NCBI GenBank assembly: GCA_024275825.1
Contig: JAJRYK010000020.1
Span: forward strand, 1 to 64,000
Reading direction: 5' to 3'
DNA: 64,000 bases
Origin: Alphaproteobacteria bacterium
Lineage (GTDB): Bacteria > Pseudomonadota > Alphaproteobacteria > Micavibrionales > Micavibrionaceae
The position numbers and the translations under genes were made by a program. Positions 53,347-63,374 of this stretch are shown here, in pieces. Numbering within the stretch: position 1 is the first letter of the stretch; each line of letters begins with the position of its first letter. The notes under the pieces are model-generated. The model saw only the letters and a list, made by a program, of their open reading frames with translations. It searched no databases and was not told the DNA's origin.

Positions 53347-55152
53347 ATGACCCAGTCTTACGACATTATTGATCACGAATTCGACGTTCTCGTCGTTGGC
53401 GCTGGCGGCGCGGGTTTGCGCGCCGGGTTTGGGTGCGCTGAAAAGGGGCTGCATACCGCATTTTTGTCCAAGGTCTTCCCAACGCGCTCGCATACCGTTG
53501 CGGCGCAGGGCGGGATATCGGCCTCGCTTGGCAATATGGGGGAGGATGATTGGCGCTTCCACATGTATGACACGGTGAAGGGCTCGGACTGGCTGGGCGA
53601 TCAGGACGCAATTGAATATATGTGCCGGGAGGCCGTTCCGGCGATTATTGAGCTGGAGCATTACGGCGTACCGTTTAGCCGCACCGCGGCGGGCAAGATT
53701 TACCAGCGCGCCTTTGGCGGCATGACCACCCATTACGGCAAGGGCACGGCGCAGCGTACATGCGCCGCGGCTGACCGTACGGGCCATGCGATTTTGCATA
53801 CGCTTTACACGCAGGCGCTGCGGCACAAGGCGGAGTTTTTCATTGAATATATCGCGCTCGATTTGATCATGAGCGATGACGGGCAGTGCCTTGGCGTGAT
53901 GGCGTGGGATATGGATAGCGGCACGCTGCACCGTTTCCGCGCGCATCAAACGATTTTGGCAACCGGCGGGTATGGCCGGGCATATTTCTCCTGCACCAGC
54001 GCCCATACTTGCACGGGTGATGGAAACGCGATGGTATTGCGCGCGGGCATTCCGCTGCAGGATATGGAGTTCACGCAGTTCCACCCGACGGGCATTTATG
54101 GCGCGGGCTGTTTGATTACCGAAGGCGTGCGCGGGGAGGGCGGGTATCTGACCAATAGCGAGGGCGAGCGCTTTATGGAGCGCTATGCGCCCAGCGCAAA
54201 GGATCTGGCCAGCCGCGATGTTGTCTCTCGATCCATGACCGTTGAAATTAATGAGGGACGCGGCGTTGGCGCGAATGCCGACCACATTCACCTCAATCTT
54301 ATGCATCTCGATCCCGATATTATTCATGAGCGCTTGCCCGGCATTGCCGAGAGCGCGCGCATTTTCGCCGGCGTTGATGTAACGAAGCAGCCTATCCCGG
54401 TTCTGCCGACCGTGCATTATAATATGGGCGGCATTCAGACCAATTATAAAACCGAAGTCATTAACCCGACAGCAAAAGACCCAAACGCCATCGTGCCGGG
54501 CTTAATGGCGATTGGGGAGGCCGCATGCGTGTCCGTGCATGGGGCGAACCGTCTTGGCTCTAACTCGCTGCTTGATCTGGTGGTGTTTGGCCGCGCGGCG
54601 GCTATTCGCGCTGCGGAAACCGTAACCCCCGGCGCGAAGCACAGGCCGTTTGGCAAGGATGACGGCTCTAAAGCCATTGCGCGCTTTGACCATTACCGTA
54701 ATGTGAAGGGCGACACCTCCACGGCTGAGCTGCGCGGGTCGATGCAGCGCACGATGCAGGATCACGCTGCCGTGTTCCGCACCGGTGACGTGCTTAATGA
54801 GGGCGTTGTGAAGATTGATAAATGCTTTGCCAGCAAGGGCAATCTAGGCATTACCGACCGTTCCTTGATATTTAATACGGACTTGGTCGAAACGCTGGAG
54901 CTGGATAATCTGCTCTCGCAAGCCGTGGTATCAATGCATTCCGCCGCCGCTCGCGAAGAATCCCGCGGTGCGCACGCCCGCGAAGATTTCCCCGACCGCG
55001 ACGACAAAAAATGGATGCACCACACCGTTAGCTGGATTACCGACTCCTTAGATGGCAAAGGGGGCAAAGTCAAACTCGGCGCTCGCCCGGTGATCATGAA
55101 AACGCTTACTGATGAAGTTGAGGTGTTTCCGCCAAAGGCGCGGGTTTATTAG
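53347..55152 (+). CDS. sdhA: Succinate dehydrogenase flavoprotein subunit
   Basis: The 601-aa FAD subunit oxidises succinate. Seen: the dinucleotide motif V-V-G-A-G-G-A-G-L near residue 15, S-H-T-V-A-A-Q-G-G (covalent FAD His region), the substrate loop H-P-T-G-I-Y-G, and R-G-E-G-G-Y-L. The long minus-strand frame across it is an antisense shadow. The last 4 bases overlap the convergent hypothetical gene; sdhB is not adjacent. Confidence 0.98.
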   Translation: MTQSYDIIDHEFDVLVVGAGGAGLRAGFGCAEKGLHTAFLSKVFPTRSHTVAAQGGISASLGNMGEDDWRFHMYDTVKGSDWLGDQDAIEYMCREAVPAIIELEHYGVPFSRTAAGKIYQRAFGGMTTHYGKGTAQRTCAAADRTGHAILHTLYTQALRHKAEFFIEYIALDLIMSDDGQCLGVMAWDMDSGTLHRFRAHQTILATGGYGRAYFSCTSAHTCTGDGNAMVLRAGIPLQDMEFTQFHPTGIYGAGCLITEGVRGEGGYLTNSEGERFMERYAPSAKDLASRDVVSRSMTVEINEGRGVGANADHIHLNLMHLDPDIIHERLPGIAESARIFAGVDVTKQPIPVLPTVHYNMGGIQTNYKTEVINPTAKDPNAIVPGLMAIGEAACVSVHGANRLGSNSLLDLVVFGRAAAIRAAETVTPGAKHRPFGKDDGSKAIARFDHYRNVKGDTSTAELRGSMQRTMQDHAAVFRTGDVLNEGVVKIDKCFASKGNLGITDRSLIFNTDLVETLELDNLLSQAVVSMHSAAAREESRGAHAREDFPDRDDKKWMHHTVSWITDSLDGKGGKVKLGARPVIMKTLTDEVEVFPPKARVY

Positions 55153-55805
55153 GGAGAAGGCTCATCCCAGTTACGAACATTTGTAGAGGCTATAATATCT
55201 TTATATGTATCTCTTCTACGTTCAAGCTCTTCTGAATATTCTTCAAAGTCGAAGTGCCCATCTGAAATGAAGCGAGCTAAGGTTTCTATAACAAACACCA
55301 TGTCTTCGCTTAATAATTCCTTAATTTTTTCACACACTGATATGGTTGTCCCGTCAGGTTGGCTGATATCGGCCACGGAATGTTCTTGAGAAATGGATTC
55401 TTCTAGGTGTAAATTAATCTCTGTAAAATGTCCTTCAGCTATCTCCGTTAGAGTTTCTGTTATCATATAGACTTCTTCTTTATTGAGAAGCTGGGGCGGG
55501 ACGGGTTCTCCTTGCTGTACTAAGCCGCGTCTTTTTTTATTCTTTTGTGACGTTTGCAATGCAAGAGCCGCACCTGCAAAAGCAAGCCCTCCCGTAAGGA
55601 AAGAGAGAATTGTGCCTTGCAAAACAAGTGCTTGGGGCGTTTTTGGGCTGGCATTTACCATCATAAAAGCAAGGGTAAGTGAGAGCGCTGCTGCGCTGCC
55701 GCTTATCAACGCCCATGGAAGGGGCGATGGTAAGGGGGTGCCGAAATAGTCTTTTGTATCCTGTGTGTTGCTATAATTTTCAATATTCTGCGCTTCGTGT
55801 TTCAT
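55149..55805 (-). CDS. Hypothetical two-span membrane protein in the split sdh locus
   Basis: I do not recognise this 218-aa protein. Two hydrophobic helices near residues 28-50 and 62-84 form a hairpin with a small outside loop. A cytoplasmic domain of about 130 acidic residues follows ([22 protein letters not shown]), where two similar G-H-F segments suggest a duplicated helical unit. It is convergent with sdhA. Confidence 0.6.
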   Translation of the reverse strand: MKHEAQNIENYSNTQDTKDYFGTPLPSPLPWALISGSAAALSLTLAFMMVNASPKTPQALVLQGTILSFLTGGLAFAGAALALQTSQKNKKRRGLVQQGEPVPPQLLNKEEVYMITETLTEIAEGHFTEINLHLEESISQEHSVADISQPDGTTISVCEKIKELLSEDMVFVIETLARFISDGHFDFEEYSEELERRRDTYKDIIASTNVRNWDEPSP

Positions 55806-56006
55806 TCTTCATTCTCCATTTTTAGAGATATTTATATCAAGCGATGCTATATGTCAACAAAATTCCCATAAAAATTTACCTAAATCCGAAACGATATAGC
55901 TCGACTTGCGTTATGTATAATTGATATACTTAAGATGTGGGAAAATAATAAGTAAAAATAATGACACAAACGCGGCAGTAAAAGCGGCATAAGAAAAGAA
56001 AATCAA

Positions 56007-56798
56007 ATGGATGTGGTGGAAAGTGCGGTGTTGCGTATGTTTATGCGGGGCGCGGCTGAACTTGATAATTTAACGGATAGCGATATTGCGCGTCTCTCGG
56101 CGGTGGTTGGGCAGGCGGATGACCCGCGCGCGGTGATTGATGCAATCACATATTTGCTCGAACGCGGGCGGGATATGGAGCGCTTGCTGCTGACTGATAT
56201 GCTGACGGGGCTTAAAAACCGCACCGGGTTTATGCAGGATCTGGTTAACCGCGTGGCCTATACAAAACGTCATACAGACAGCAGCACCGCGGTGGTGTTT
56301 GTTGATCTTGATGGGTTTAAGCAAATTAACGATGAATGTGGCCATGAAATTGGTGATCGGGCGCTTAAGGATATCGGCGAGCGCCTTTCTCAAAATTTTC
56401 GTAGAACCGACACAATTGCGCGCATTGGCGGGGATGAGCTTGCGCTCCTCCTTTTGCCTGCGCGTGATGGCCGCGATAACGGGCCAAAGGATGGCGCGCC
56501 CAAAGATAGCGACTGGGTCCGCCGCCGTGTCCGCGCCTGTACGCGCGATATGGTCTATTGGGATAAAAGCGGTAACGCCTATCCGCTGGGCGCGAGCATC
56601 GGTGTGGTGATGCTCGATGTATGTCAAATTGGTATGCTTGGCAGCATCGACACGGAGGATCTGGCCGGAAAAGTCCTTAAAATGGCGGATGAGGATATGT
56701 ATGAAGACAAAAGAACCGGCAAAAATGATCGCCTAGCCGCCGCCCATTTTGAGGCCCAAATGATGCATTTTCCCTGTGGCGCGGAAGGGTGGGGATAG
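56007..56798 (+). CDS. GGDEF-domain protein with GGDEL signature
   Basis: The 263-aa product has a short helical N-terminus (about 60 residues) and a GGDEF domain: T-D-M-L-T-G-L-K-N-R, V-F-V-D-L-D-G-F-K and R-I-G-G-D-E-L. The final Phe of the signature is Leu. An R-x-x-D inhibitory site is present (R-R-T-D, five residues before). Cyclase activity is possible but uncertain. It has no membrane or receiver domain and lies inside the sdhA-sdhB gap. Confidence 0.85.
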   Translation: MDVVESAVLRMFMRGAAELDNLTDSDIARLSAVVGQADDPRAVIDAITYLLERGRDMERLLLTDMLTGLKNRTGFMQDLVNRVAYTKRHTDSSTAVVFVDLDGFKQINDECGHEIGDRALKDIGERLSQNFRRTDTIARIGGDELALLLLPARDGRDNGPKDGAPKDSDWVRRRVRACTRDMVYWDKSGNAYPLGASIGVVMLDVCQIGMLGSIDTEDLAGKVLKMADEDMYEDKRTGKNDRLAAAHFEAQMMHFPCGAEGWG

Positions 56799-56820
56799 AA
56801 GGATCTTTATTCTCTTTCTT

Positions 56821-58185
56821 TTATTTCAAATCAACCCCAAGAACATCCAGAACGCTATCTTCTAAGACAAAGACAATATTTGTATCGGTATGTTGATCAT
56901 GAAGCATAATTTTTGTGTTATCAGAGGATAATCTGTTGTACATAATTTGCAGCGCAGAGAGGCGCCCTGCCGTTGTTGGCTGGGCTTCTACGGGCGCTGG
57001 CTGATTCTCCTCTAACCCTGCGCTAAGGACATCTAGTGTCGTGTCTTGTTCTTCAGGATTTTCCTTGAGCACTTTAAGAGTGAAATCTTTAGAAAGCGTA
57101 ATCGTCTGTTCTTTAGATTCTCCAGACATAACGGCGATAAAGGCTCTGGCAATATCAGTTTTCTTTTCTTCAAAGGCAGGGAGCGTTTCTCTCTGTCTTT
57201 TTATGGGGCGAGCGGGCGGCGCTATTGCGCCATTTCCTGTATGTGCTGTTGCCATATTGGGGAATTTTTTCTCCAGTTTTGTTAAAGAAAGGGCGAGGCG
57301 CTCTTTCATCTCGGGGGTGAAACTTACGGGGACATGCCCTCCATCAACCAATGCCATCATTGTTGCCAGGGAAGCATATGCTATATCGCGATCTTTATCT
57401 TTTTTATTGAAGAAAGTTGCTACCCTAACAAATTTAGGGTTAGTGCTTTCATGGTAGCAATAGTCCCTGTACCCTTGGTGGAGTTTTTTTAGGGCTACGC
57501 TTACGGCTCTTGTGCTAAGCGCTCTTGTTGCTTTACTGGTGGCTCCGTTTAGAAGTGTCTTTGGTATAAAAAAGCCTGTGACAGATACGTTTGTACCCTT
57601 ACCAAAAGTTATCGGAATGATTTCATTTTCTCCAAGGCTTCGGTTTGCAAGTGTCGCCCTCGCCTCCAGATGTGCTTTAATATCTTTTATACCGACAATG
57701 ATGCTGCTATTTGAAGGCGTTTTTGGCTTTGGTGGTTCAGAGCTGAAGGGCGTTTCTGTTAGTGATTGATACCCGTTTCTAATTATTTCTATAGTTTCAG
57801 GGCCAGCGTTTTGGAAAGACCCGGCATTCAAAAGATCAGTTGCAGTTTTAAGTGAGAGGTAAATGAATAAATCTTTTTGTGTGTAGCCATAGCCTCCTGT
57901 TACAATACATCCAAAATTCTGTGTAGCGAATGTTCTTGATGCGGGCGTTGCCATTTTCCACTTTTTTATAAACCAGCTTTCCATTTCAAGCGGGGCAGCG
58001 CCGTTTTCAACAGTGCTCTCAGCCATGCCAAGCACAATATTGACATCGCTCACATGCTTCATATCAATAACAACGCCAACAGGGCGGTTGAAGCTGGTAA
58101 TAATAACGGGCAGCTTTATGCCCTCTTCAGATTTAAAGCGATTTATAAATGTTCCAGTTGACATTGGAGTGCCTGATTTCTTCAT
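56821..58185 (-). CDS. Hypothetical cytoplasmic protein
   Basis: I do not recognise this 454-aa protein. There is no signal peptide or clear membrane span. A mixed alpha/beta N-terminal part (I-I-T-S-F-N-R-P-V-G-V-V-I-D-M-K) and a Gly-rich G-C-I-V-T-G-G-Y-G-Y are followed by a proline-rich linker near 150-165, a Ser/Ala region and a basic/acidic C-terminal third. Codon use is AT-leaning relative to sdhA, which suggests accessory origin. Confidence 0.6.
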   Translation of the reverse strand: MKKSGTPMSTGTFINRFKSEEGIKLPVIITSFNRPVGVVIDMKHVSDVNIVLGMAESTVENGAAPLEMESWFIKKWKMATPASRTFATQNFGCIVTGGYGYTQKDLFIYLSLKTATDLLNAGSFQNAGPETIEIIRNGYQSLTETPFSSEPPKPKTPSNSSIIVGIKDIKAHLEARATLANRSLGENEIIPITFGKGTNVSVTGFFIPKTLLNGATSKATRALSTRAVSVALKKLHQGYRDYCYHESTNPKFVRVATFFNKKDKDRDIAYASLATMMALVDGGHVPVSFTPEMKERLALSLTKLEKKFPNMATAHTGNGAIAPPARPIKRQRETLPAFEEKKTDIARAFIAVMSGESKEQTITLSKDFTLKVLKENPEEQDTTLDVLSAGLEENQPAPVEAQPTTAGRLSALQIMYNRLSSDNTKIMLHDQHTDTNIVFVLEDSVLDVLGVDLK

Positions 58186-58455
58186 GATTGATTACCTTTT
58201 TAAGTACCTTTTATATTTAAATTATGCGGCATGTATACATATTGTTTTGGTGTATGTCAAATTTAATTTATATGGGCGTGGTCAATTCCCAAATTCGGCA
58301 AAGCGTGATAGACTGTGCGCAGATGTGTTTTTGCAGAAGGAATACTTAAAAAATCGAGTTAGAATAAGGGGATAGACCCCCGTCCCTCTGAATTCGTCAA
58401 ACAAAATGAGTAGCGCGATTTAACCTTTAAAAACAAACGATTAAGCGAAATAATT

Positions 58456-59247
58456 ATGGCAGAATTTACACTTCCTAAAAATTCAAAAGTTAAAAAAGGC
58501 AATAAGATCGACGTGGCGAATGGCGCTGCGCGCTCTAGGACGTTTAAGGCCTATCGCTGGGACCCGGATGACGAGGATAATCCGCGTCTTGATGAATATA
58601 CGATTGATCTGGATGAATGCGGGCCGATGGTTCTGGATGCGCTGATTTATATTAAGGATAAAGTTGATAGTACGCTGACCTTTCGCCGGTCTTGCCGGGA
58701 GGGGATTTGCGGGTCCTGCGCGATGAATATTGACGGCACGAACACGCTGGCATGCACGAAGGCGATTGAGGATTGTTCGGGCGATGTAAAAATTACGCCG
58801 CTGCCGCACATGCCGGTGGTGAAGGATTTAGTGCCGGATCTTAATCACGTTTATGCGCAATATGCCTCGATCGAGCCATGGCTAAAAACCGAAAGCGCGC
58901 CGCCAAATCGTGAAAGGTTACAGAGCGAGGAAGATGCGACAATTCTGAACGGCGCGGATGGGCACGGCCCGGCGGGCTGTATTTTATGTTTTTGCTGCTC
59001 AACGTCCTGCCCGTCATATTGGTGGAATGGTGATCGTTTCCTTGGGCCAGCAATCTTGCTGCAGGCCTATCGCTGGATTGCCGATAGCAGGGATGAGTTT
59101 ACCGGAGAGCGCCTTGACGCGCTGGAAGATCCGTTCAAGCTCTATCGTTGTCACACGATTATGAATTGCACGAATACATGTCCAAAGGGTTTAAACCCCG
59201 CCAAGGCGATTGCAGAGATTAAAAAATTAATGGTCGCGCGCAGATAG
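58456..59247 (+). CDS. sdhB: Succinate dehydrogenase iron-sulfur subunit
   Basis: The 263-aa electron-transfer subunit has the 2Fe-2S motif C-R-E-G-I-C-G-S-C, the 4Fe-4S motif [12 protein letters not shown] and the 3Fe-4S motif [14 protein letters not shown]. It is expected directly after sdhA but is 3.3 kb away behind genes on both strands, so it must have its own promoter in the 270-base gap upstream. Confidence 0.97.
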   Translation: MAEFTLPKNSKVKKGNKIDVANGAARSRTFKAYRWDPDDEDNPRLDEYTIDLDECGPMVLDALIYIKDKVDSTLTFRRSCREGICGSCAMNIDGTNTLACTKAIEDCSGDVKITPLPHMPVVKDLVPDLNHVYAQYASIEPWLKTESAPPNRERLQSEEDATILNGADGHGPAGCILCFCCSTSCPSYWWNGDRFLGPAILLQAYRWIADSRDEFTGERLDALEDPFKLYRCHTIMNCTNTCPKGLNPAKAIAEIKKLMVARR

Positions 59248-59270
59248 ACATAAGATATTTTTATCGTAAT

Positions 59271-59825
59271 TTAGAATCCGGAAAAGCTGATCGTTGTTGT
59301 GCACGTGGCGTTATATATCTGGATGATGCCTTTTTTCAGCGTTAGAATTTGTGTGCAAGACGATTCGCCGTCGATCGGAATATCAATTGAGCCTTGGCCT
59401 TCAGCGCCGTTTACAGGCATTGTGCCGCTTTCTGTACTGGTCGTAAAAACTGTCGCCTTCATTTTGTCTGTTGAGAATTTGATGTCTTGAATTTCGATGT
59501 TGGTTTCATAGTCACTTAGCGCATTTGCACCTTGCTGAAGGCTTTCTATGTACTCTTTTTTGCCAAGACTCATTGAGGAATTCTTTGACGGAAATCCAGG
59601 AATGTTATAACGCATCGTGCTTTTAAAGCGTACTTTTTTATGCAGATGCGCTTGTAGATAGGCGGTGATTTCGCTTTGTGATAGATCGGAATTTTGCCCT
59701 GAACTGATCTCGGTTGTGCGCTGGATGAAGTCTGTGATATTATCTTCGGTCAAATGATCATGGCGTTCTTGCGCGATCGCAGGAAGAGCGAACAGACAAA
59801 TCATGGAAAAAAGAAAATAACGCAT
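59271..59825 (-). CDS. Exported hypothetical protein
   Basis: The 184-aa product has a signal peptide (cleavage after A-I-A) and a mature domain with no recognised motif. It has an N-terminal helical half and a C-terminal beta-rich half that carries two Cys (S-S-C-T-Q-I, N-A-T-C-T-T-T), probably a disulfide. It is possibly periplasmic and is convergent with sdhB. Confidence 0.6.
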   Translation of the reverse strand: MRYFLFSMICLFALPAIAQERHDHLTEDNITDFIQRTTEISSGQNSDLSQSEITAYLQAHLHKKVRFKSTMRYNIPGFPSKNSSMSLGKKEYIESLQQGANALSDYETNIEIQDIKFSTDKMKATVFTTSTESGTMPVNGAEGQGSIDIPIDGESSCTQILTLKKGIIQIYNATCTTTISFSGF

Positions 59826-59891
59826 CTATAGTTTTTACGGCGTAAAGGTGCGTATTTCAATTACTTTGTCGGTTGCTTGTGTTTCGGCGTA

Positions 59892-60734
59892 TTACTGTGT
59901 GTCGATATCCAAACCGATATCCAGCGCTTGAGCGCTATGTGTCAGCGCACCAATCGAGATATAATCAACGTCAGTTTCCGCAATTGCTTTGACGGTTTCT
60001 AGCGTAATTCCACCAGACGCTTCAGTGGTGATCTTTCCCTTAGCCATATCGATGGCCTTTTGCAGGGTCTCGAGATCCATATTATCGAGCATCACGATGT
60101 CCGCTGCGCCGTGATCCAGAACCTCTTCGAGTTGTGCAAGCGTATCAACTTCGATCGAAATTTTATGCATGTGGCTGGCGAAGCTGCGTGCTTGTGTAAG
60201 GGCCTTGTCTATGCTGCCGGCGATTGCTATATGGTTGTCTTTGATCAGGATCGCATCATCAAGTCCAAAGCGATGATTGTGTCCGCCGCCGCAAATAACG
60301 GCGTATTTTTGAAATTTTCGTAAGGTCGGAAGCGTTTTTCGTGTGTCGCAAATTCTTGCATCTGTGTCTTTAGCGAGCGCGACATATTTTGCGGTCAGGG
60401 AAGCAATGCCGGAAAGATGCGACGTGAAATTCAGGGCGACGCGTTCAGCCATCAGCAGCGAACGTGCGGAGCCTTCGATTTCAGCAATCATTTGACCAGC
60501 TTCAATATTTTGGCCATCTTCGGCATGAACGGTGATCTCAAAATCATCTGTGTAGGAAAAGGCAGACAAACCAACGATTAGCCCGGCGAGGCGTCCATTT
60601 TCGCGGGCGCGCATTGTGGCGGTGGCGGTAATATTGGGCGCGATGATGCTCTGTGAGGTGACATCAAAGCCGTGGCCAATATCTTCTTGCAATGCGGCTT
60701 TTACAGCCTGTTCGATGTGGAGTTGTGAGAGCAT
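59892..60734 (-). CDS. nadC: Nicotinate-nucleotide pyrophosphorylase (carboxylating)
   Basis: NadC (QPRTase) turns quinolinate and PRPP into nicotinate mononucleotide. The 280-aa product has L-x-E-D-x-G near its start, R-x-T-x-P (D-T-R-K-T-L-P-T-L-R), G-G-G-H-N-H-R and D-N-H-I. The start at 60734 (M-L-S-Q-L-H-I) is chosen over upstream codons. It lies near nadA on the same strand, with a repeat element between. Confidence 0.95.
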   Translation of the reverse strand: MLSQLHIEQAVKAALQEDIGHGFDVTSQSIIAPNITATATMRARENGRLAGLIVGLSAFSYTDDFEITVHAEDGQNIEAGQMIAEIEGSARSLLMAERVALNFTSHLSGIASLTAKYVALAKDTDARICDTRKTLPTLRKFQKYAVICGGGHNHRFGLDDAILIKDNHIAIAGSIDKALTQARSFASHMHKISIEVDTLAQLEEVLDHGAADIVMLDNMDLETLQKAIDMAKGKITTEASGGITLETVKAIAETDVDYISIGALTHSAQALDIGLDIDTQ

Positions 60735-60785
60735 AAGGGTATTTATAAACGCAAAATTTGTAAAGTCACGCAGAAGTTTTTTATG

Positions 60786-60951
60786 AACCACTAAGGGCAC
60801 TAAGCGTTTTGTACTTAACTGTCATTCCGAGCATATGCGAGGAACCTTAGCGAGTTTCACTAGGGAAAGATCTCTCGTCGCGCAGCCTGCCCCCGTGAAG
60901 GCGGGGGCTCTGCCGAGATGACGGGTAGAACGCTTAGTGCCCTTAGTGGTT
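60786..60951. repeat. Inverted-repeat element (CACTAAG arms, hairpin core)
   Basis: Perfect 21-base arms start AACCACTAAGGGCACTAAG at 60786 and end with the complement at 60951; the match extends about 4 bases inward with one mismatch. The core begins CTGTCATTCCGAGC, holds a GC-rich hairpin (CCCCCG ... CGGGGG at about 60889-60907) and ends with G-A-T-G-A-C. No gene fits. It sits between nadC and nadA. Confidence 0.8.
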
Positions 60952-60960
60952 AAAGCCTTT

Positions 60961-62025
60961 TCAGCTCAGCTCTAACATACGTTCAATCGGCAATTTTGCG
61001 CGTGCGGCGATCTCTGGATCGATGATGATCTCTGGTTCTTCTGTCTGTAGCGCTTTGAGGATTTTGGGCAAGCTTATGCGCTTCATATGCGGACACATCT
61101 GGCAGGTGCCTATCATTTCTACATTTGGGTTGGCGGCGGCGATGTTATCGCTCATGGAACATTCGGTCATCAGCACGGCTTTTTTGGGCTGGCGCTGTTT
61201 AATATACTCATCCATTTGCGCGGTGGAGCCGGCATAATCGGCTTCGGCCATGACCTCTGGCGGGCATTCGGGGTGGGCGAGCACGACAACGCCATCATCA
61301 TTAGCCGCGCGGATATCGCGTATATCTTGCGGGGTAAAGCGTTCGTGCACCATGCATGTTCCTTCCCAGAAGATGATATTCACATCGGTTTGTGCGGCGA
61401 TATTCTGGGCAAGGAATTTATCGGGTGTCATGATGACTGTGTCGTGACCTTCCGCGCCTAGCGCATTGACGATCTTTAGCGCGTTGGAGGAGGTGCAGCA
61501 CACATCGCTCTCGGCCTTCACATCGGCGGAGGTGTTCACGTAAGTCACAACAGGAATGCCAGGGTGTTTTTCCTTGAGCGCGCGGACATCTGCGCCAGTG
61601 ATGGATTCGGAGAGAGAGCAGCCTGCGCGCATATCAGGGATGAGCACTTTTTTGTCGGGGCAGAGAATTTTAGAGGTCTCCGCCATGAAATGTACACCGC
61701 ATTGGATGATGATATTGGCGTCCGTCTCGGCAGCAACGCGCGCGAGCTTGAGGGAATCGCCAACAATATCACCAACACCGTAGAAAATATCCGGCGTCAT
61801 GTAATTATGAGCGAGGATAACGGCGTTTTTTTCAGCCTTCAGACGGTTGATCTCATGGATATAGGGCGCAAGCGTTTCCCAGTGATCACGCTTATAAAAG
61901 CGATCCAGACGTTCGTAAATTTGCGCCGTTTCTTTGGCGATTTCATCTGTGTACTTGAGTTGCGCAGCCTGCATGACTATGTTCTTAATATGTTCGCGGT
62001 TATTTATTAATGACGTATCTTTCAT
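60961..62025 (-). CDS. nadA: Quinolinate synthase
   Basis: NadA condenses iminoaspartate with DHAP to quinolinate using a 4Fe-4S cluster. The 354-aa product has the three expected Cys in I-I-Q-C-G-V-H, D-V-C-C-T-S-S-N-A and C-Q-M-C-P-H-M, and the N-terminal region with H-N-Y. The start at 62025 (M-K-D-T-S) is used; longer frames overlap rarA and are rejected. nadB is not in the window. Confidence 0.95.
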   Translation of the reverse strand: MKDTSLINNREHIKNIVMQAAQLKYTDEIAKETAQIYERLDRFYKRDHWETLAPYIHEINRLKAEKNAVILAHNYMTPDIFYGVGDIVGDSLKLARVAAETDANIIIQCGVHFMAETSKILCPDKKVLIPDMRAGCSLSESITGADVRALKEKHPGIPVVTYVNTSADVKAESDVCCTSSNALKIVNALGAEGHDTVIMTPDKFLAQNIAAQTDVNIIFWEGTCMVHERFTPQDIRDIRAANDDGVVVLAHPECPPEVMAEADYAGSTAQMDEYIKQRQPKKAVLMTECSMSDNIAAANPNVEMIGTCQMCPHMKRISLPKILKALQTEEPEIIIDPEIAARAKLPIERMLELS

Positions 62026-62072
62026 ACTCGAACAGTCAAGGTCAACCCTAGAAAGCTTGAGAAGGTTTGTAA

Positions 62073-63374
62073 ATGGCAGATTTATTTGTTGCAGAGCAAA
62101 CAGCGCAAGAGCCAGCCAATCGTCCATTGGCGGATCGGCTGCGGCCGAAGGCGCTGGATGAGATTGTCGGGCAGGATCACCTGGTCGGCGAGGATGCACC
62201 ATTGATGCGCATGCTGGCGGGCGGACATTTATCCTCGCTGATTCTCTGGGGTCCGCCGGGATGTGGCAAGACGACGATGGCGCGCATTCTGGCCAATCAT
62301 ACGGATCTGCATTTTGAGCAGCTATCGGCGATTTTTTCGGGAGAGAAAGAGCTGCGCAGCGTTTTTGATGCAGCGAAGATCAGGCGGCAAAACGGGCAAG
62401 GGACGCTGCTGTTTGTGGATGAGATTCATCGCTTTAATAAATCGCAGCAAGATGCGTTCCTGCCGGTGGTTGAGGATGGCACGATTATCTTGATCGGTGC
62501 CACGACGGAAAATCCGTCTTTTGAGCTGAATGCGGCGCTGCTCTCGCGGGCGCAAGTTTATGTGCTTAAGCGATTGGATGATGCGGCGCTGGAGAAATTA
62601 TTGGTGCGGGCGGAAGGTGACACGGGCAAGACTCTGCCGCTGGATGACCATGCACGCATGACGCTCAAGGCGATGGCCGATGGTGACGGGCGCTATGTTT
62701 TGAGCATGGCGGAACAGCTTTTCGCGCAAGGCTCATCAGGGGAAATATTAGATACGGAAGCGCTGCTGGCACTCGTGCAGCGCCGCGCGCCGCTCTATGA
62801 TAAGGGCAATGAGGCGCATTATAATTTGATCAGCGCGTTTCATAAGGCGCTGCGGGCATCGGACGCGGATGGTGCGCTTTACTGGATGGCGCGCATGCTT
62901 GCGGGCGGTGAAGACCCGGATTATATATTGCGGCGCATGACGTGCGTGGCCTCGGAGGATATATCAAATGCTGATCCGCATGCGCTGCCGCTGGTGATGG
63001 CGGCGTGGCAGGCTTATGAGCGCTTGGGTCTGCCGGAAGGCGAGCTGGCGATGGCCCAGGCCTGCACGTATCTGGCTTGCGCGCCGAAATCAAATGCGAG
63101 CTATATGGCGCTGAAAGCTGCGAAGCAGGCGGCGCAGGATACAGGATCATTAATGCCGCCAAAACACGCAATGAACGCACCGACGAAATTGATGAAGCAA
63201 GAGGGGCATTCTCTGGGCTATCAGTACGACCATGACACGCCGGAGGGATTTTCCGGGCAGAGCTATTTCCCGGAGAGTTTGCCACGGCAGGTATTCTACC
63301 AGCCGGTTGAGCGCGGTTTTGAACGGGAAATTAAGAAGAGGTTGGAGTATTGGGCGAAGCGTCGGAAGGGGTAG
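62073..63374 (+). CDS. rarA: Replication-associated recombination protein A
   Basis: RarA/MgsA is an AAA+ ATPase related to clamp loaders that acts at stalled forks. The 433-aa product has Walker [10 protein letters not shown], Walker B V-D-E-I-H-R-F, the sensor region and the family C-terminal tetramer domain with [11 protein letters not shown]. It is divergent from nadA. The 3' end overlaps the EamA gene by about 44 bases tail-to-tail. Confidence 0.95.
   Translation: MADLFVAEQTAQEPANRPLADRLRPKALDEIVGQDHLVGEDAPLMRMLAGGHLSSLILWGPPGCGKTTMARILANHTDLHFEQLSAIFSGEKELRSVFDAAKIRRQNGQGTLLFVDEIHRFNKSQQDAFLPVVEDGTIILIGATTENPSFELNAALLSRAQVYVLKRLDDAALEKLLVRAEGDTGKTLPLDDHARMTLKAMADGDGRYVLSMAEQLFAQGSSGEILDTEALLALVQRRAPLYDKGNEAHYNLISAFHKALRASDADGALYWMARMLAGGEDPDYILRRMTCVASEDISNADPHALPLVMAAWQAYERLGLPEGELAMAQACTYLACAPKSNASYMALKAAKQAAQDTGSLMPPKHAMNAPTKLMKQEGHSLGYQYDHDTPEGFSGQSYFPESLPRQVFYQPVERGFEREIKKRLEYWAKRRKG

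Noticed and set aside
53233-54417. 394-codon minus-strand frame opposite sdhA
   Set aside because: It is antisense to a highly conserved gene, has Arg/Ala-rich low-complexity translation and no family features; it is a composition effect of GC-biased codons.
62026-62202. N-terminal extension of nadA
   Set aside because: It would overlap the conserved start of rarA and has no family similarity.
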